Assembly (NCBI RefSeq): GCF_021729865.1
Contig: NZ_CP063400.1
Location: forward strand, 2,294,001-2,358,000
DNA from: Hydrogenophaga sp. SL48
GTDB lineage: Bacteria > Pseudomonadota > Gammaproteobacteria > Burkholderiales > Burkholderiaceae_C
Reading direction: 5' to 3'
DNA: 64,000 nucleotides
Shown: positions 43,463 to 52,883 of the stretch, piece by piece
Position numbering within the stretch: position 1 is the stretch's first letter
Layout: each line of letters starts with the position of its first letter
The notes under the pieces: model-generated
The model's database searches: none
What the model was told of the DNA's origin: nothing
What the model saw: only the letters and a program-made list of their open reading frames with translations
Translations under genes and position numbers: made by a program

Positions 43463-44341
43463 TCAAGGGGTGAAAAAAGTGAGGGCCTCGGCGATCACCC
43501 GCTCGGGCAACTCTTCAGCGATGTAGTGGCCACACGGCAGTGCCTGGCCCGACACATGGTCGGCGCGTTCGCGCCACAGCGACAGCACATCGAAGCAACG
43601 CCCCACCGCGCCGTGTTGGCCCCAGAGCACGCGCAGCGGCTGCATCAGGCGGTGGCCAGCGGCCACATCGGCTCGGTCGTGGGCCAGATCGATGCCCGCG
43701 CTGGCGCGGTAGTCCTCGCAGATCGACGTGGCGGTGCCGGGCAGCCCGGCACAGCGCTGGTATTCGGCGAGCGCAGCCGGATCGAACGGCGCCAGACCCG
43801 CGTGGCGGCTGCCCATCACGCTGCGCACGTAGCGCTCCGGGTCGGAAGCGATCAGGGCTTCGGGCAACGGCGGCGGCTGGATCAGGAAGAACCAGTGCCA
43901 GTAGGCGCGTGCGAAGTCGTCGGAGGTCTGTGCGTACATGGCCAGCGTGGGCGCGATGTCGAGCAGCATCAGCCGCTGCACCGCCTGCGGGTGGTCGGCC
44001 GCCAGCCGGTGCGCCACGCGGGCACCACGGTCGTGGGCCAGCACGCCGAAACGGTCGTAGCCGTGCTGCGCCATCACGGCCAGCGCGTCCAACGCCATCT
44101 CGCGCTTGCTGTGCGCGGTGTGCGCCGCATCAGGTTCAGGGCGGGACGAGTCGCCGTAACCCCGCAGGTCCATCAGCACCACGGTGAAGTGCTCGGCCAA
44201 TGCGGGCGCCACCCGGTGCCACATGGCCTGGGTCTGCGGATGGCCATGCAACAGCAGCAGCGGCGCCCCTTCACCAGCGATGCGGGTGTGCAGGTGCACG
44301 CCCTCGCGGATCACGGAGTGGATCTGAAAGCCGTTGAACAT
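43463..44341 (-). CDS. Alpha/beta hydrolase, haloacetate dehalogenase-like
   Basis: 292 residues. Oxyanion and nucleophile motifs fit the fluoroacetate dehalogenase/epoxide hydrolase branch: LLLLHGHPQTQAMWHRVAPAL, DLRGYGDSSRP, and LAHDRGARVAHRLAADHP with Asp as nucleophile; the catalytic His is in ALPCGHYIAEE. It would hydrolyse a small ester, halide or epoxide substrate. The start is MFNGFQIHSV. It is divergent from the LysR gene across 65 bp and thus probably under its control, possibly with the tartrate dehydrogenase. Confidence 0.9.
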   Translation of the reverse strand: MFNGFQIHSVIREGVHLHTRIAGEGAPLLLLHGHPQTQAMWHRVAPALAEHFTVVLMDLRGYGDSSRPEPDAAHTAHSKREMALDALAVMAQHGYDRFGVLAHDRGARVAHRLAADHPQAVQRLMLLDIAPTLAMYAQTSDDFARAYWHWFFLIQPPPLPEALIASDPERYVRSVMGSRHAGLAPFDPAALAEYQRCAGLPGTATSICEDYRASAGIDLAHDRADVAAGHRLMQPLRVLWGQHGAVGRCFDVLSLWRERADHVSGQALPCGHYIAEELPERVIAEALTFFTP

Positions 44342-44406
44342 GGGCGCAAGCTTAGCCCTCATTAAGGCAATAATCTGTCAATTGATTGATTCCAAAAGGG
44401 AAACAA

Positions 44407-45390
44407 TTGGACCGTCCCGATCTTGAACTCGTCCTGGCCGTGCGACAGCACGGCAGCCTGGTGATGGCCGCGCGGTCGCTGCGCGTGGCGCCGTCGGCCG
44501 TGACCAAACGACTGGCCGCGCTGGAGGCCCGGCTGGGCCTGCGCCTGTTCCAGCGCACGACCCGCCGCGTCAGTCCCACGGCCGAGGGCGAGACGATGTG
44601 CGAGCGCGCCAGCGAGCTGCTGCACGGGTTTGATGCACTGGAAGCCGAGCTGCGCGAGCGCCAGACCGAACCGGCCGGCCCGATCCGCCTGGCCGCCACC
44701 TTCGGCTTCGGCCGCTTGTGGCTGGGGCCGGCATTGGCGGATTTCCAGGCGAGGCACCCGGCGGTGGACATCCAGTTGCAGCTGACCGAACAGCTGCCCG
44801 ATCTGGTGGTGGATGGGTGGGATGGCGCCATCTGGCTCTGGAACGCGCCGGCCCATCGCGCCAGCGAATGGGTCTCGCGCCGGCTCGCGTCCAACCAGCG
44901 CGTGCTGGTGGCCGCGCCCGCCTACCTGAAAGCCCACGGCGAACCGCGTTCGCTGCCCGATCTGGCGGCCCACACCTGCCTGGTGGTGCGCGAAAACGGC
45001 GGCGGACCGGGCCAGCGTTTTGACCACTGGCGGCTGCAACGTGAGGGCGAATCCGAGGTTCGGCACACGCCGGTGCGCGGACCGCTCTCCAGCAACTCGG
45101 GCGAGATGGTGCGCGACTGGTGCCTGGCCGGTCACGGCATCATGCTGCGCAGCCTGTGGGACATCGCGCCGCAGCTGGAGAGCGGCGCGCTGGTGCGGGT
45201 GCTGCGCGAATACGCGATGCCCGACGCCGACATCCACTGGCTGGCGCCCTACCGCGCCCAGGTGCCGCGCCGCATCCGCCTGCTGGTGGATTTTCTGGTC
45301 GCGCGCTTCGAGGACGAACCGTGGCGAAAGCGGGGCCCGGGTCGGGTCAGCGCGCCGGCCGCACCACCAGGCTCACGCCGAAAGCGGTGA
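44407..45390 (+). CDS. LysR family transcriptional regulator
   Basis: About 327 residues. N-terminal winged helix-turn-helix DLELVLAVRQHGSLVMAARSLRVAPSAVTKRLAALEARLGLRLFQRTTR, then the periplasmic-binding-like effector domain. It starts at TTG, with AAGGGA six bases upstream; another TTG at 44386 is possible, and there is no ATG. It is divergent from the hydrolase gene, the standard LysR arrangement, and its 3-prime end overlaps the convergent EamA gene by 44 bases. Confidence 0.92.
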   Translation: MDRPDLELVLAVRQHGSLVMAARSLRVAPSAVTKRLAALEARLGLRLFQRTTRRVSPTAEGETMCERASELLHGFDALEAELRERQTEPAGPIRLAATFGFGRLWLGPALADFQARHPAVDIQLQLTEQLPDLVVDGWDGAIWLWNAPAHRASEWVSRRLASNQRVLVAAPAYLKAHGEPRSLPDLAAHTCLVVRENGGGPGQRFDHWRLQREGESEVRHTPVRGPLSSNSGEMVRDWCLAGHGIMLRSLWDIAPQLESGALVRVLREYAMPDADIHWLAPYRAQVPRRIRLLVDFLVARFEDEPWRKRGPGRVSAPAAPPGSRRKR

Positions 45391-46261
45391 GCGCGGTGCC
45401 GGCGATCGTCACCGCCGTGATCGGCTCGGCAAACAGCAGCCAGGCGATCAGCGCGGTGCTCGGCGGCACGAGGTACATCAGGCTCGTCACCGAGGCTGCC
45501 GCGCCGCGCTGGATCAGCATGTACAGCAGCGAACTGCCGCCCAGCGTGAGCCCCAGCACCGACCAGGCCATGGCGCCCACCAGCTCGGCGTTGAGCGCAG
45601 CGTTTGCCGAACTCCATTGCATGGACTCGGACTCCATCAAGGCCAGCGGCAGCGTGACCAGCAGCGCGGCGGCCAGCTGCACCGTGTTGGCGCTGCGCAC
45701 GTCGCAGGGCAACACAAAACGCTTCTGGTAGAGCGTGCCGACGGTGATGGCCAACAGGGCCATCACGGCGAACGACAGGTTGATCCAGTTGGCCTGATCA
45801 CCCGGGCCGCCCGCGCCGAACTTGCGCGAGACCACCAGCACCAGGCCGGCAAATCCCAGCAACAGGCCGAGCCATTGGCGGCGCGACACGTGCTGCCCGC
45901 CCACGCTGGTGAGCCAGATGGCGGTGAGCACGGGCTGGATACCGACGATCAGAGACGACAGGCCCGACCCCATGCCCGCCTTCACCGCAGCCCAGACGCC
46001 GCCGAGGTAACCCGCGTGCATCAGCACGCCGGTGACGGCGAGGTGCAGCGCCTGGCGCCGGTCGCTCGGCCACTTCACACCGGCGACCACGATCCAGGGC
46101 AGGAAACAGAGGATGGACAGCGCGTAACGCACCGCCAGAAACTTCATGGGCGGCGCGTGCGGCATGCCGTAGCGCGCGACGATGAAGCCCGTGCTCCAGA
46201 TCAGCACGAACACCCAGGGCATGGCGCGCAGCCACGCATTGTCTTGAGGCGCCGGCGTCAT
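45347..46261 (-). CDS. EamA/DMT family transporter
   Basis: 304 residues with ten TM segments in two EamA repeats: first MPWVFVLIWSTGFIVARYGMPHAPPMKFLAVRYALS, second opening WINLSFAVMALLAITVGTLYQKRF, and the late SLMYLVPPSTALIAWLLFAEPIT. Such proteins export amino acids or small metabolites. The start ATG overlaps the pgsA stop as TGATG, so it is coupled to pgsA. Confidence 0.93.
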   Translation of the reverse strand: MTPAPQDNAWLRAMPWVFVLIWSTGFIVARYGMPHAPPMKFLAVRYALSILCFLPWIVVAGVKWPSDRRQALHLAVTGVLMHAGYLGGVWAAVKAGMGSGLSSLIVGIQPVLTAIWLTSVGGQHVSRRQWLGLLLGFAGLVLVVSRKFGAGGPGDQANWINLSFAVMALLAITVGTLYQKRFVLPCDVRSANTVQLAAALLVTLPLALMESESMQWSSANAALNAELVGAMAWSVLGLTLGGSSLLYMLIQRGAAASVTSLMYLVPPSTALIAWLLFAEPITAVTIAGTALTAFGVSLVVRPAR

Positions 46262-46830
46262 CAGCGCGAGCGGGCGCGGATCTCGGGCAGCGCCTTCTGC
46301 AGGTAATACACCATGGACCAGACGGTCAGCACCGCGGAGATCCAGATCAGCCAGGTGCCCCACAGGTGCGTGTCGATCACACCGAGCAGCGTGCCGTTGA
46401 ACAGCAGAAAGGGAATCGCGGTCATCTGCACCGCCGTCTTCAGCTTGCCCACCATGTGCACCGCCACGCTCTTGGTGGCACCGATGATGGCCATCCACTC
46501 GCGCAGCGAGGAAATGGCGATCTCGCGGCCGATGATGATCAGGGCCACGAACACGTCGGCCCGTTCCAGGTGCACCAGCACCAGCAGACAGGCACAGACC
46601 AGGAACTTGTCGGCCACGGGGTCCAGAAAAGCGCCGAAGGCCGAGGTCTGGTTGAGTTTGCGCGCGAGGTAGCCGTCGGCCCAGTCGGTGGCGGCGAACA
46701 CCACGAACAGCACGGTGGCGATCAGGTTCTGCTCTTTGGCGCTCATGCCTTCCAGATAGAACACCCCGATGATCAGCGGGATGGCGACGATGCGCGCCCA
46801 GGTCAGCAAGGTGGGAAGGTTGAAGAACAT
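46261..46830 (-). CDS. pgsA: CDP-diacylglycerol-glycerol-3-phosphate 3-phosphatidyltransferase
   Basis: 189 residues, four TM segments, with the CDP-alcohol phosphotransferase motif seen as DWADGYLARKLNQTSAFGAFLDPVADK (D-G-x2-A-R-x8-G-x3-D-x3-D). It makes phosphatidylglycerol phosphate for anionic phospholipid synthesis. It follows uvrC, as in many proteobacteria; the 111-bp gap includes a GC-rich repeat. Confidence 0.96.
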   Translation of the reverse strand: MFFNLPTLLTWARIVAIPLIIGVFYLEGMSAKEQNLIATVLFVVFAATDWADGYLARKLNQTSAFGAFLDPVADKFLVCACLLVLVHLERADVFVALIIIGREIAISSLREWMAIIGATKSVAVHMVGKLKTAVQMTAIPFLLFNGTLLGVIDTHLWGTWLIWISAVLTVWSMVYYLQKALPEIRARSR

Positions 46831-46900
46831 GGCGTGATTATGGGGGAGCGGTGTACAGCCACCAGGGCGCCGCGAAACCGGCGTGGCCGGGCCGCCAGTG

Positions 46901-46941
46901 CCGCCCCCTCGGGGAGTGACGCCGCAGGCGGCCCGGGGGGG
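46901..46941 (+). repeat. GC-rich extragenic repeat, copy 1
   Basis: CCCCCTCGGGG followed by AGTGACGCCGCAGGCGGC and a G-run, between uvrC and pgsA. It shares its layout (C-run/G-run hairpin, then an ACGC...GCG hairpin, then a G-run) with two other intergenic copies at 52741 and 54373. Confidence 0.6.
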
Positions 46942-48987
46942 TCAATGCAATGCCCGGTAGATCGCATCGGCCAGCTCGGCCGAGATGCCGTCCACCGTGC
47001 ACAGATCTTCCACGCTGGCCGAGGCCACGCCGCGCACACCACCAAAACGCTGCAGCAGACGCGCCCGCTTTTTGGGACCAACGCCCGGAATGTCTTCGAG
47101 CTTGCTGCCGCCCGTGCGCACCTTGGCACGCTGCGCACGCATGCCGGTGATGGCGAAGCGGTGCGCCTCGTCGCGGATCTGCGCCACCAGCATCAGCGCC
47201 GCCGAGTCGTGGCCCAAGTAGACCTTTTCTCGGCCGTCGGCAAACACCAGCTCTTCCAGGCCCACCTTGCGGCCCTCGCCTTTCTCCACACCGACGATCA
47301 GCGCCAGGTCCAGCCCGAGTTGCTGGAACACCTCGCGCGCCATGCTCACCTGCCCCTTGCCGCCGTCCACCAGCACCAGGTCGGGCATGCGTGGCCCGGT
47401 GGGCAAGCCCGAGGTGGCATCGGTGGCGCCTTCGGCAGCGGGCTCTGATGCATCCGCCGGTTCGGCGGGCGCAACGGCCTCCTCCGATTCAGCGCGCAAG
47501 GCCTCGGCGATCTTGCCGTATCGGCGCAGCAGCACCTGGCGCATCGCGGCGTAGTCGTCGCCGCCGGTGATGCCTTCGATGTTGTAGCGGCGGTACTGCG
47601 CGTTCTGCATCTTGTGGCCTTCGAAGACCACGCAGGACGCCTGTGTCGATTCGCCCGCCGTGTGCGAGATGTCGAAACACTCGATGCGCAGCTCGTCCAG
47701 GCTGTCGTCGGACAGGCCCAGCGCCTCGGCCAGCGCGCGGGTGCGCGCCTGCTGCGAGCCTTCTTCCGACAGCAGCCGTGCCAAGGCGATGTCGGCGTTC
47801 TTCTGCGCCATCTCCAGCCAGATGCGGCGGTGTTCGCGCGGCTGGTGCACCGCGTTGACCTTCGCCCCCAGCTGCTCGGTCAGGGCGTCCAGCAGCGGCT
47901 TGCCCACCGCATGGCTGGTCACCAGGGTGTGCGGCATGGCCGTGCCCAGGTAGTGTTGTGCGATGAAGGCTTCGAGCACCTGCACCGCCACGCGCTCGGC
48001 CGGGTCGCCGACCGCCGTGCCCTCCTCGGACAGCAGGTTCTGAATTTGCGTCGCGTCCTCCACGTGCGCCGGGAAATACGGCCGGTCGCCCAGGTGGCGG
48101 CCGCCGCGGATCATGGCCAGGTTCACGCAGGCACGGCCTCCCAGCACCTTGACAGCGAGCACGTCCACGTCCTTGTCGGACACGTTGTCCATCGCCTGCT
48201 GGTGCAGCACGCGGGAAAGCGCGCTCATCTGGTTGCGGATCTCGGCCGCCTGCTCGAATTCGAGCTTCTCGGCGTGCGCCATCATGCGCGCCTCCAGCGT
48301 GTCGAGCACGGCCTGGGTCTCGCCACGCAGGAAGCGCTCGGCGTCGGCCACGTCCTGCGCGTAGGCCTCGCTGTCGATCAGGTCCACGCAGGGGCCGGTG
48401 CAGCGCTTGATCTGGTACAGCAGGCAGGGCCGCGTGCGGTTGGTGAACACCGTGTCTTCGCAGGTGCGCAATCGGAACACCTTTTGCAACAGGGTGATGG
48501 TTTCCTTCACCGCCCAGGCGCTGGGGTAGGGGCCGTAGTAGCTGTGGCGCCGGTCCACCACGCCGCGGTAGTAGGCCATGCGCGGAAACGCCAGCGAAGG
48601 CACCGGTCGCACCCCGGCGGTGCGGAAGGTCTCGCGCGTGCCGGTGATCTTGAGGTAGGGGTAGCTTTTGTCGTCGCGGAACAGGATGTTGAACTTGGGG
48701 TTCAACGTCTTGATCAGGTTGTTTTCCAGCAGCAGCGCCTCGGCCTCGGAGCGCACCACCGTGGTCTCCATGCGCACGATCTTGCCCACCATGTGGCCGA
48801 TGCGCGTGCCGTCGTGGTTTTTCTGGAAATAGCTGCTGACGCGCTTCTTCAGGTTGCGCGCCTTGCCGACGTAGAGCAGCTGACCTTGCGCGTCGAAATA
48901 GCGGTAGACCCCGGGCAACCCCGGCAGGGCCGCGACTTCGCTGAGCAGTTGTTCGGAATGCGGGGCTTCGGGTGCGGGGCTGGACAT
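46942..48987 (-). CDS. uvrC: Excinuclease ABC subunit C
   Basis: 681 residues. N-terminal GIY-YIG nuclease ([27 protein letters not shown]), UvrB-binding UVR motif near residue 220 ([27 protein letters not shown]), the RNase H-like endonuclease ([21 protein letters not shown]) and C-terminal helix-hairpin-helices ([21 protein letters not shown]). A family-unlike Glu/Ala-rich insert lies between the [14 protein letters not shown] and [11 protein letters not shown] blocks. Nucleotide excision repair; first gene before pgsA. Confidence 0.97.
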   Translation of the reverse strand: MSSPAPEAPHSEQLLSEVAALPGLPGVYRYFDAQGQLLYVGKARNLKKRVSSYFQKNHDGTRIGHMVGKIVRMETTVVRSEAEALLLENNLIKTLNPKFNILFRDDKSYPYLKITGTRETFRTAGVRPVPSLAFPRMAYYRGVVDRRHSYYGPYPSAWAVKETITLLQKVFRLRTCEDTVFTNRTRPCLLYQIKRCTGPCVDLIDSEAYAQDVADAERFLRGETQAVLDTLEARMMAHAEKLEFEQAAEIRNQMSALSRVLHQQAMDNVSDKDVDVLAVKVLGGRACVNLAMIRGGRHLGDRPYFPAHVEDATQIQNLLSEEGTAVGDPAERVAVQVLEAFIAQHYLGTAMPHTLVTSHAVGKPLLDALTEQLGAKVNAVHQPREHRRIWLEMAQKNADIALARLLSEEGSQQARTRALAEALGLSDDSLDELRIECFDISHTAGESTQASCVVFEGHKMQNAQYRRYNIEGITGGDDYAAMRQVLLRRYGKIAEALRAESEEAVAPAEPADASEPAAEGATDATSGLPTGPRMPDLVLVDGGKGQVSMAREVFQQLGLDLALIVGVEKGEGRKVGLEELVFADGREKVYLGHDSAALMLVAQIRDEAHRFAITGMRAQRAKVRTGGSKLEDIPGVGPKKRARLLQRFGGVRGVASASVEDLCTVDGISAELADAIYRALH

Positions 48988-49052
48988 GGGCGGTATTGTG
49001 AACGGCCCGTCACCCGCCTTCGGCACGTGGGGAATGCGGCAAGATCGCGAAC

Positions 49053-50177
49053 ATGCCCGCCGCCGCCTCACGCCCCGACCCCATTCCCCACCTGACCTGG
49101 GACGTGTTCTGCCACGTCGTCGACAACCTGGGCGACATCGGCGTCTGCTGGCGCTTCTGCGCCGACCTCGCCGCGCGCGGGCAGACGGTGCGCTTGTGGG
49201 TCGACGAACCGGGTGACCTGGGCTGGATGGTGCCCGGTGCGCTCGAAGGCCATGTGGTGGGCGTGCAAGTACTGCACTGGACCGCGCCGCTGGCGCCGGG
49301 CCTGCTGGCGAACCTCCCGTTGTCCGACGTCTGGATCGAAACCTTCGGCTGCCACCCGCCGCCCGAAGCGCTGGAGCACCGGGCCAACGCCATCGCGGCC
49401 GGAGGACGGGAGCCCGTCTGGGTCAACCTGGAATACATGAGCGCCGAGTCCTACGTGGAACGCTCGCACCGCCTGCCCTCGCTGGTGTCTTTCGGGCCGA
49501 TGCGCGGCGTGGGCAAGTGGTTTTTCTACCCCGGCTTCACACCCGCCACCGGTGGGCTGCTGAGGGAAAACGACCTGGCTGCCCGGCAAAGCGCTTTCGA
49601 CAGCAACGCGTGGCTGGCGTCGCGCGGCCTGCCCCACACCGACCGATCGCGCGCCAGCCTCTTCTGCTACGAGCCCGCCGCCCTGCCCGCTGTGCTGCAG
49701 CAGTCGGGTGACGCTGCCTGCGACTGGCTGGTCACCGCCGGCCGCGCGGGCGACGCCGTGGCCAACGCCCTGGCCCAGGGGTTGGACACCGGCCTCGCCG
49801 CCCTGCACCGCCTGCCGCGCCTGACCCAGCGCGACTACGACCACCTGCTGTGGAGTTGCGACCTCAATTTCGTGCGCGGCGAAGACTCGCTGGTGCGCGC
49901 GCTCTGGGCGGGCAAGCCCTTCGTCTGGCACATCTACCCGCAGCACGACAACGCCCACCACGCCAAGCTCGACGCTTTCCTGGACTGGCTGCAAGCGCCG
50001 GCCTCGCTGCGAGAGATGCACCACGCCTGGAACGGCATGGCCTCTCCGGCCAAGGTGTGGCCCGGATGGGCCGTGGTTGGCGACTGGACCGACTGCGTGA
50101 TGGCCGCGCGGGCGCGCCTGCTGACCCAGCCGTCATTGAGCGAACAGCTGCTCGAATTCGTGCTGGAAAAGCGATAA
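49053..50177 (+). CDS. earP: EF-P arginine rhamnosyltransferase EarP
   Basis: 374 residues of the EarP family: [25 protein letters not shown] with the catalytic aspartates, [15 protein letters not shown] and, near 270, [25 protein letters not shown] with the catalytic Glu. It attaches rhamnose from dTDP-rhamnose to Arg32 of EF-P. The efp gene follows after about 150 bp, the normal partner arrangement in beta- and some gammaproteobacteria. It is divergent from uvrC. Confidence 0.96.
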   Translation: MPAAASRPDPIPHLTWDVFCHVVDNLGDIGVCWRFCADLAARGQTVRLWVDEPGDLGWMVPGALEGHVVGVQVLHWTAPLAPGLLANLPLSDVWIETFGCHPPPEALEHRANAIAAGGREPVWVNLEYMSAESYVERSHRLPSLVSFGPMRGVGKWFFYPGFTPATGGLLRENDLAARQSAFDSNAWLASRGLPHTDRSRASLFCYEPAALPAVLQQSGDAACDWLVTAGRAGDAVANALAQGLDTGLAALHRLPRLTQRDYDHLLWSCDLNFVRGEDSLVRALWAGKPFVWHIYPQHDNAHHAKLDAFLDWLQAPASLREMHHAWNGMASPAKVWPGWAVVGDWTDCVMAARARLLTQPSLSEQLLEFVLEKR

Positions 50178-50329
50178 AATCGAAGGCTTTTCAGAAAACC
50201 GGTGTGGCCTCTGGCTTTTTCCCGGTTCCAGCCAGCCGTCTGCCTCGCCGCGCAGATCGCAGCTCTCAAGACCCTCCCGCAGGCCGCAAGCGCCCTGCCG
50301 GAACCCGCGGCCCAACTGTTGGAATCCCT

Positions 50330-50884
50330 ATGAAAATCGCCCAAGAACTGCGCGCCGGCAACGTGATCATGCATGGCAAGGACCCGATGATCGTCCTGAA
50401 GACCGAGTACGCCCGTGGCGGCCGCGGTGCTGCCACCGTGCGCCTGAAGCTCAAGGCCTTGCTGAACAACATGGCGACCGAAGTGGTCTGCCGGGCCGAC
50501 GACAAGATGGACCAGATCATCCTGGACAAGAAGGAGTGCACCTACTCCTACTTCGCCGATCCCATGTACGTCTGCATGGACAGCGAATACAACCAGTACG
50601 AAGTCGAAGCCGAAAACATGGGCGACGCCCTGAACTACCTCGAAGACGGCATGACCGTTGAAGTGGTGTTCTATGACGGCAAGGCCATTTCGGTCGAACT
50701 GCCGACCAGCGTCGAGCGCGTGATCACCTGGACCGAACCCGCCGTCAAGGGCGACACGTCCGGCAAGGTGCTCAAGCCCGCCAAGATCGCCACCGGCTTT
50801 GAAGTCGCCGTGCCGCTGTTCGTGGCCCAGGACGACAAGATCGAGATCGACACCCGCACCGGCGAATACCGCAAGCGGGTCTGA
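50330..50884 (+). CDS. efp: Translation elongation factor P
   Basis: 184 residues: [39 protein letters not shown] with Arg32 at the loop tip (Lys in enterobacteria), [20 protein letters not shown], and the C-terminal [14 protein letters not shown]. It relieves ribosome stalling at polyproline. The Arg32 type agrees with rhamnosylation by the adjacent EarP. A strong terminator follows. Confidence 0.98.
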   Translation: MKIAQELRAGNVIMHGKDPMIVLKTEYARGGRGAATVRLKLKALLNNMATEVVCRADDKMDQIILDKKECTYSYFADPMYVCMDSEYNQYEVEAENMGDALNYLEDGMTVEVVFYDGKAISVELPTSVERVITWTEPAVKGDTSGKVLKPAKIATGFEVAVPLFVAQDDKIEIDTRTGEYRKRV

Positions 50885-50900
50885 TTCAGACCTTGTGTTG

Positions 50901-50924
50901 AAAAGGCTCCTTCGGGAGCCTTTT
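50901..50924 (+). terminator. Rho-independent terminator after efp
   Basis: AAAAGGCTCC, loop TTCG, GGAGCCTTTT: a 10-bp perfect stem with a stable tetraloop and a T-rich 3-prime arm, 16 bp after the efp stop. Confidence 0.92.
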
Positions 50925-50953
50925 GCATTTTCACGCTACCCTAGGTGCCCCGT

Positions 50954-51832
50954 ATGGAATTGCTGTCCCGCATCGCCGACGTCATCATCCCGGTCTTCCT
51001 GATCGTCGCGGTCGGCTACGGCTACGCGCGGCGCAAGGTGCCGGACATGGCGGTGTTCAACCGCATCGCGCTGGATGTGCTGGCGCCGGTGCTGGTGTAT
51101 TCGGCGCTGGCGTCCAGGGACTTCCGCATCACCGAACACCTGCCGCTGCTGATCGGTGGCACGGTGCTGATCCTGGGCGGGGGCCTGCTGGCCTGGCCGG
51201 TGGCGAAGCTGTTCGGCGCGCAGCCACGCACCCTCGTGCCCGTGGTCATGTTCAACAACTGCGGCAACATGGGCCTGCCGCTCGCCCTGCTGGCCTTTGG
51301 CCCGGCGCACTTCGGCGCAGCCGTGGCGCTGTTCTCGGTCAGCAACCTGTTTCACTTCTCGATCGGGGCGCGCATCACCAGCGCCTCGGCGCGCACCCGC
51401 GACCTGCTCACCAGCCCGCTGATGATCGGCACCGCGCTGGGCTTCTTCAGCGCACTCACCGAGGTGCGCCCGCCCGATGTGATGCTCGCCGGCTTCAAGC
51501 TGCTGGGCGACGCGCTGCTGCCCATGATGCTGTTTGCACTGGGCGTTCGGCTGACCGCGCTGAACCGTTCGGGCCTGGCCCTCGGACTGCTCGGCGCGCT
51601 GGCGCGGCCGCTCATCGGCCTGGCCATTGCGATCCCGCTGGCCTGGGCCCTCGGTCTCGAAGGCGCGGCGCGCGGCCAGCTGCTGCTTTTCGCCGCCTTG
51701 CCACCCGCCGTGATGCAGTTCATGCTGGCCGACCGCTACCACCAGGAGCCCGACAAGGTGGGTGCGATGATCATGCTGGGCAACGCGCTGGCCGTGGTCT
51801 TCGTGCCGCTGGCCCTGGCTATGGGCCTGTGA
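50954..51832 (+). CDS. AEC family (auxin efflux carrier) transporter
   Basis: 292 residues with about ten TM segments and the AEC phrases VIIPVFLIVAVGYGYARRKV, MFNNCGNMGLPLALLAFG and PPAVMQFMLADRYHQEPDKVGAMI. Bacterial AEC proteins move malate, malonate or similar acids. The start is the ATG giving MELLSRIAD; a GTG nine bases upstream is possible. It ends 36 bp before the LOG-family gene. Confidence 0.92.
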   Translation: MELLSRIADVIIPVFLIVAVGYGYARRKVPDMAVFNRIALDVLAPVLVYSALASRDFRITEHLPLLIGGTVLILGGGLLAWPVAKLFGAQPRTLVPVVMFNNCGNMGLPLALLAFGPAHFGAAVALFSVSNLFHFSIGARITSASARTRDLLTSPLMIGTALGFFSALTEVRPPDVMLAGFKLLGDALLPMMLFALGVRLTALNRSGLALGLLGALARPLIGLAIAIPLAWALGLEGAARGQLLLFAALPPAVMQFMLADRYHQEPDKVGAMIMLGNALAVVFVPLALAMGL

Positions 51833-51867
51833 TGCACCCCTTCATTTTTTGCCACTGAAAGTACCCG

Positions 51868-52737
51868 ATGGAAGCCACCCAAGACCTGAGCGAACGGCGC
51901 ATTGCAGACGCCTGGGCCGACCTGCAGGCCCACGCCAACAACGGCAACCCCCTGGCGGCCGATGCCTACCGCATGGCCTTTGCCGACCCCGAGTTCCTGC
52001 TGCGCCGAGAGACGCGCGGCATCCGCTTCCAGCTGGAGATGCTCAAGCCCGATCTCGCCCAGCAGGCGCTGGGCATCGAGAACACCGTCGTGGTGTTCGG
52101 CAGCGCCCGCTTCCGGGAGGCGCCCGAGGCGCAGGCCGCGCTCGAACAGGCCCAGGCCGGTGGCGACGCGGAGACCATCCGCAAGGCCGAGGCGATTCTG
52201 CGGAACGCGCACTACTACGACGATGCCCGCGCCTTCGGCCGCCTGGTGGCCCGCTACAGCGCCAGCTGCCCGAAGGAAGACCAGATGTTCATCTGCACCG
52301 GGGGCGGCCCCGGCATCATGGAAGCGGCCAACCGCGGCGCACACGACGAAGGCGCGCTCAACGTCGGGTTGAACATTTCTCTGCCCTTCGAGCAGTCGGG
52401 CAACCGGTTCATCACCCCGCAGCTGAGCTTCAAGTTCCACTACTTCGCGCTGCGCAAGATGCATTTCATGATGCGCGCGAAAGCCCTGGTGGCCTTCCCC
52501 GGTGGCTTTGGCACGCTGGACGAGCTGTTCGAGGTGATCACCCTCGTGCAGTGCAAGAAGGCCAAGCCGGTGCCCATCGTACTGTTCGGTTCGGCCTACT
52601 GGAAGCGCCTGATCGACCTGGATCTGCTGGTGGAAGAAGGCACGATCTCGCCCGACGACCTGAAGCTCTTCATCTTCGTGGACGAGCCTCAGGCCGCCTG
52701 GGACCAGATCCTGCGCTTCTACAGTTTGGGGACTTGA
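51868..52737 (+). CDS. LOG family protein (lonely guy, Rossmann fold TIGR00730)
   Basis: 289 residues. The nucleotide motifs are GGGPGIMEAANRGAHD and PGGFGTLDELFEVITLVQ (PGGxGTxxE), and TVVVFGSAR near the start of the fold. LOG proteins hydrolyse nucleoside monophosphates (AMP or cytokinin 5-prime-monophosphate) to base and ribose 5-phosphate. There is an additional N-terminal segment of about 70 residues, typical of the longer group. Confidence 0.92.
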   Translation: MEATQDLSERRIADAWADLQAHANNGNPLAADAYRMAFADPEFLLRRETRGIRFQLEMLKPDLAQQALGIENTVVVFGSARFREAPEAQAALEQAQAGGDAETIRKAEAILRNAHYYDDARAFGRLVARYSASCPKEDQMFICTGGGPGIMEAANRGAHDEGALNVGLNISLPFEQSGNRFITPQLSFKFHYFALRKMHFMMRAKALVAFPGGFGTLDELFEVITLVQCKKAKPVPIVLFGSAYWKRLIDLDLLVEEGTISPDDLKLFIFVDEPQAAWDQILRFYSLGT

Positions 52738-52740
52738 CCA

Positions 52741-52786
52741 CCCCCCCCGCCGCGCTTCGCGCGTCCCCCCTTGAAGGGGGGCGCAC
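52741..52786 (-). repeat. GC-rich extragenic repeat, copy 2
   Basis: Read on the minus strand: CCCCCCTTCAAGGGGGG, ACGCGCGAAGCGCG, then a G-run. Two hairpins in tandem, between the LOG gene and the convergent outer-membrane factor gene. Same plan as the copies at 46901 and 54373 but in the opposite orientation. It could act as a bidirectional terminator. Confidence 0.65.
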
Positions 52787-52883
52787 CCTGGGACCGGCGG
52801 AGCCGGATCCTTGGGTGCACTGGGCAAGACACTTCGCTCCGGACGAGCCGGACAGTGCTTCAAAGAAGCGCTCAGTAGCTCAC

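Noticed and set aside
47614..49095. Plus-strand frame of 493 codons opposite uvrC
   Set aside because: Antisense shadow of uvrC without family features.
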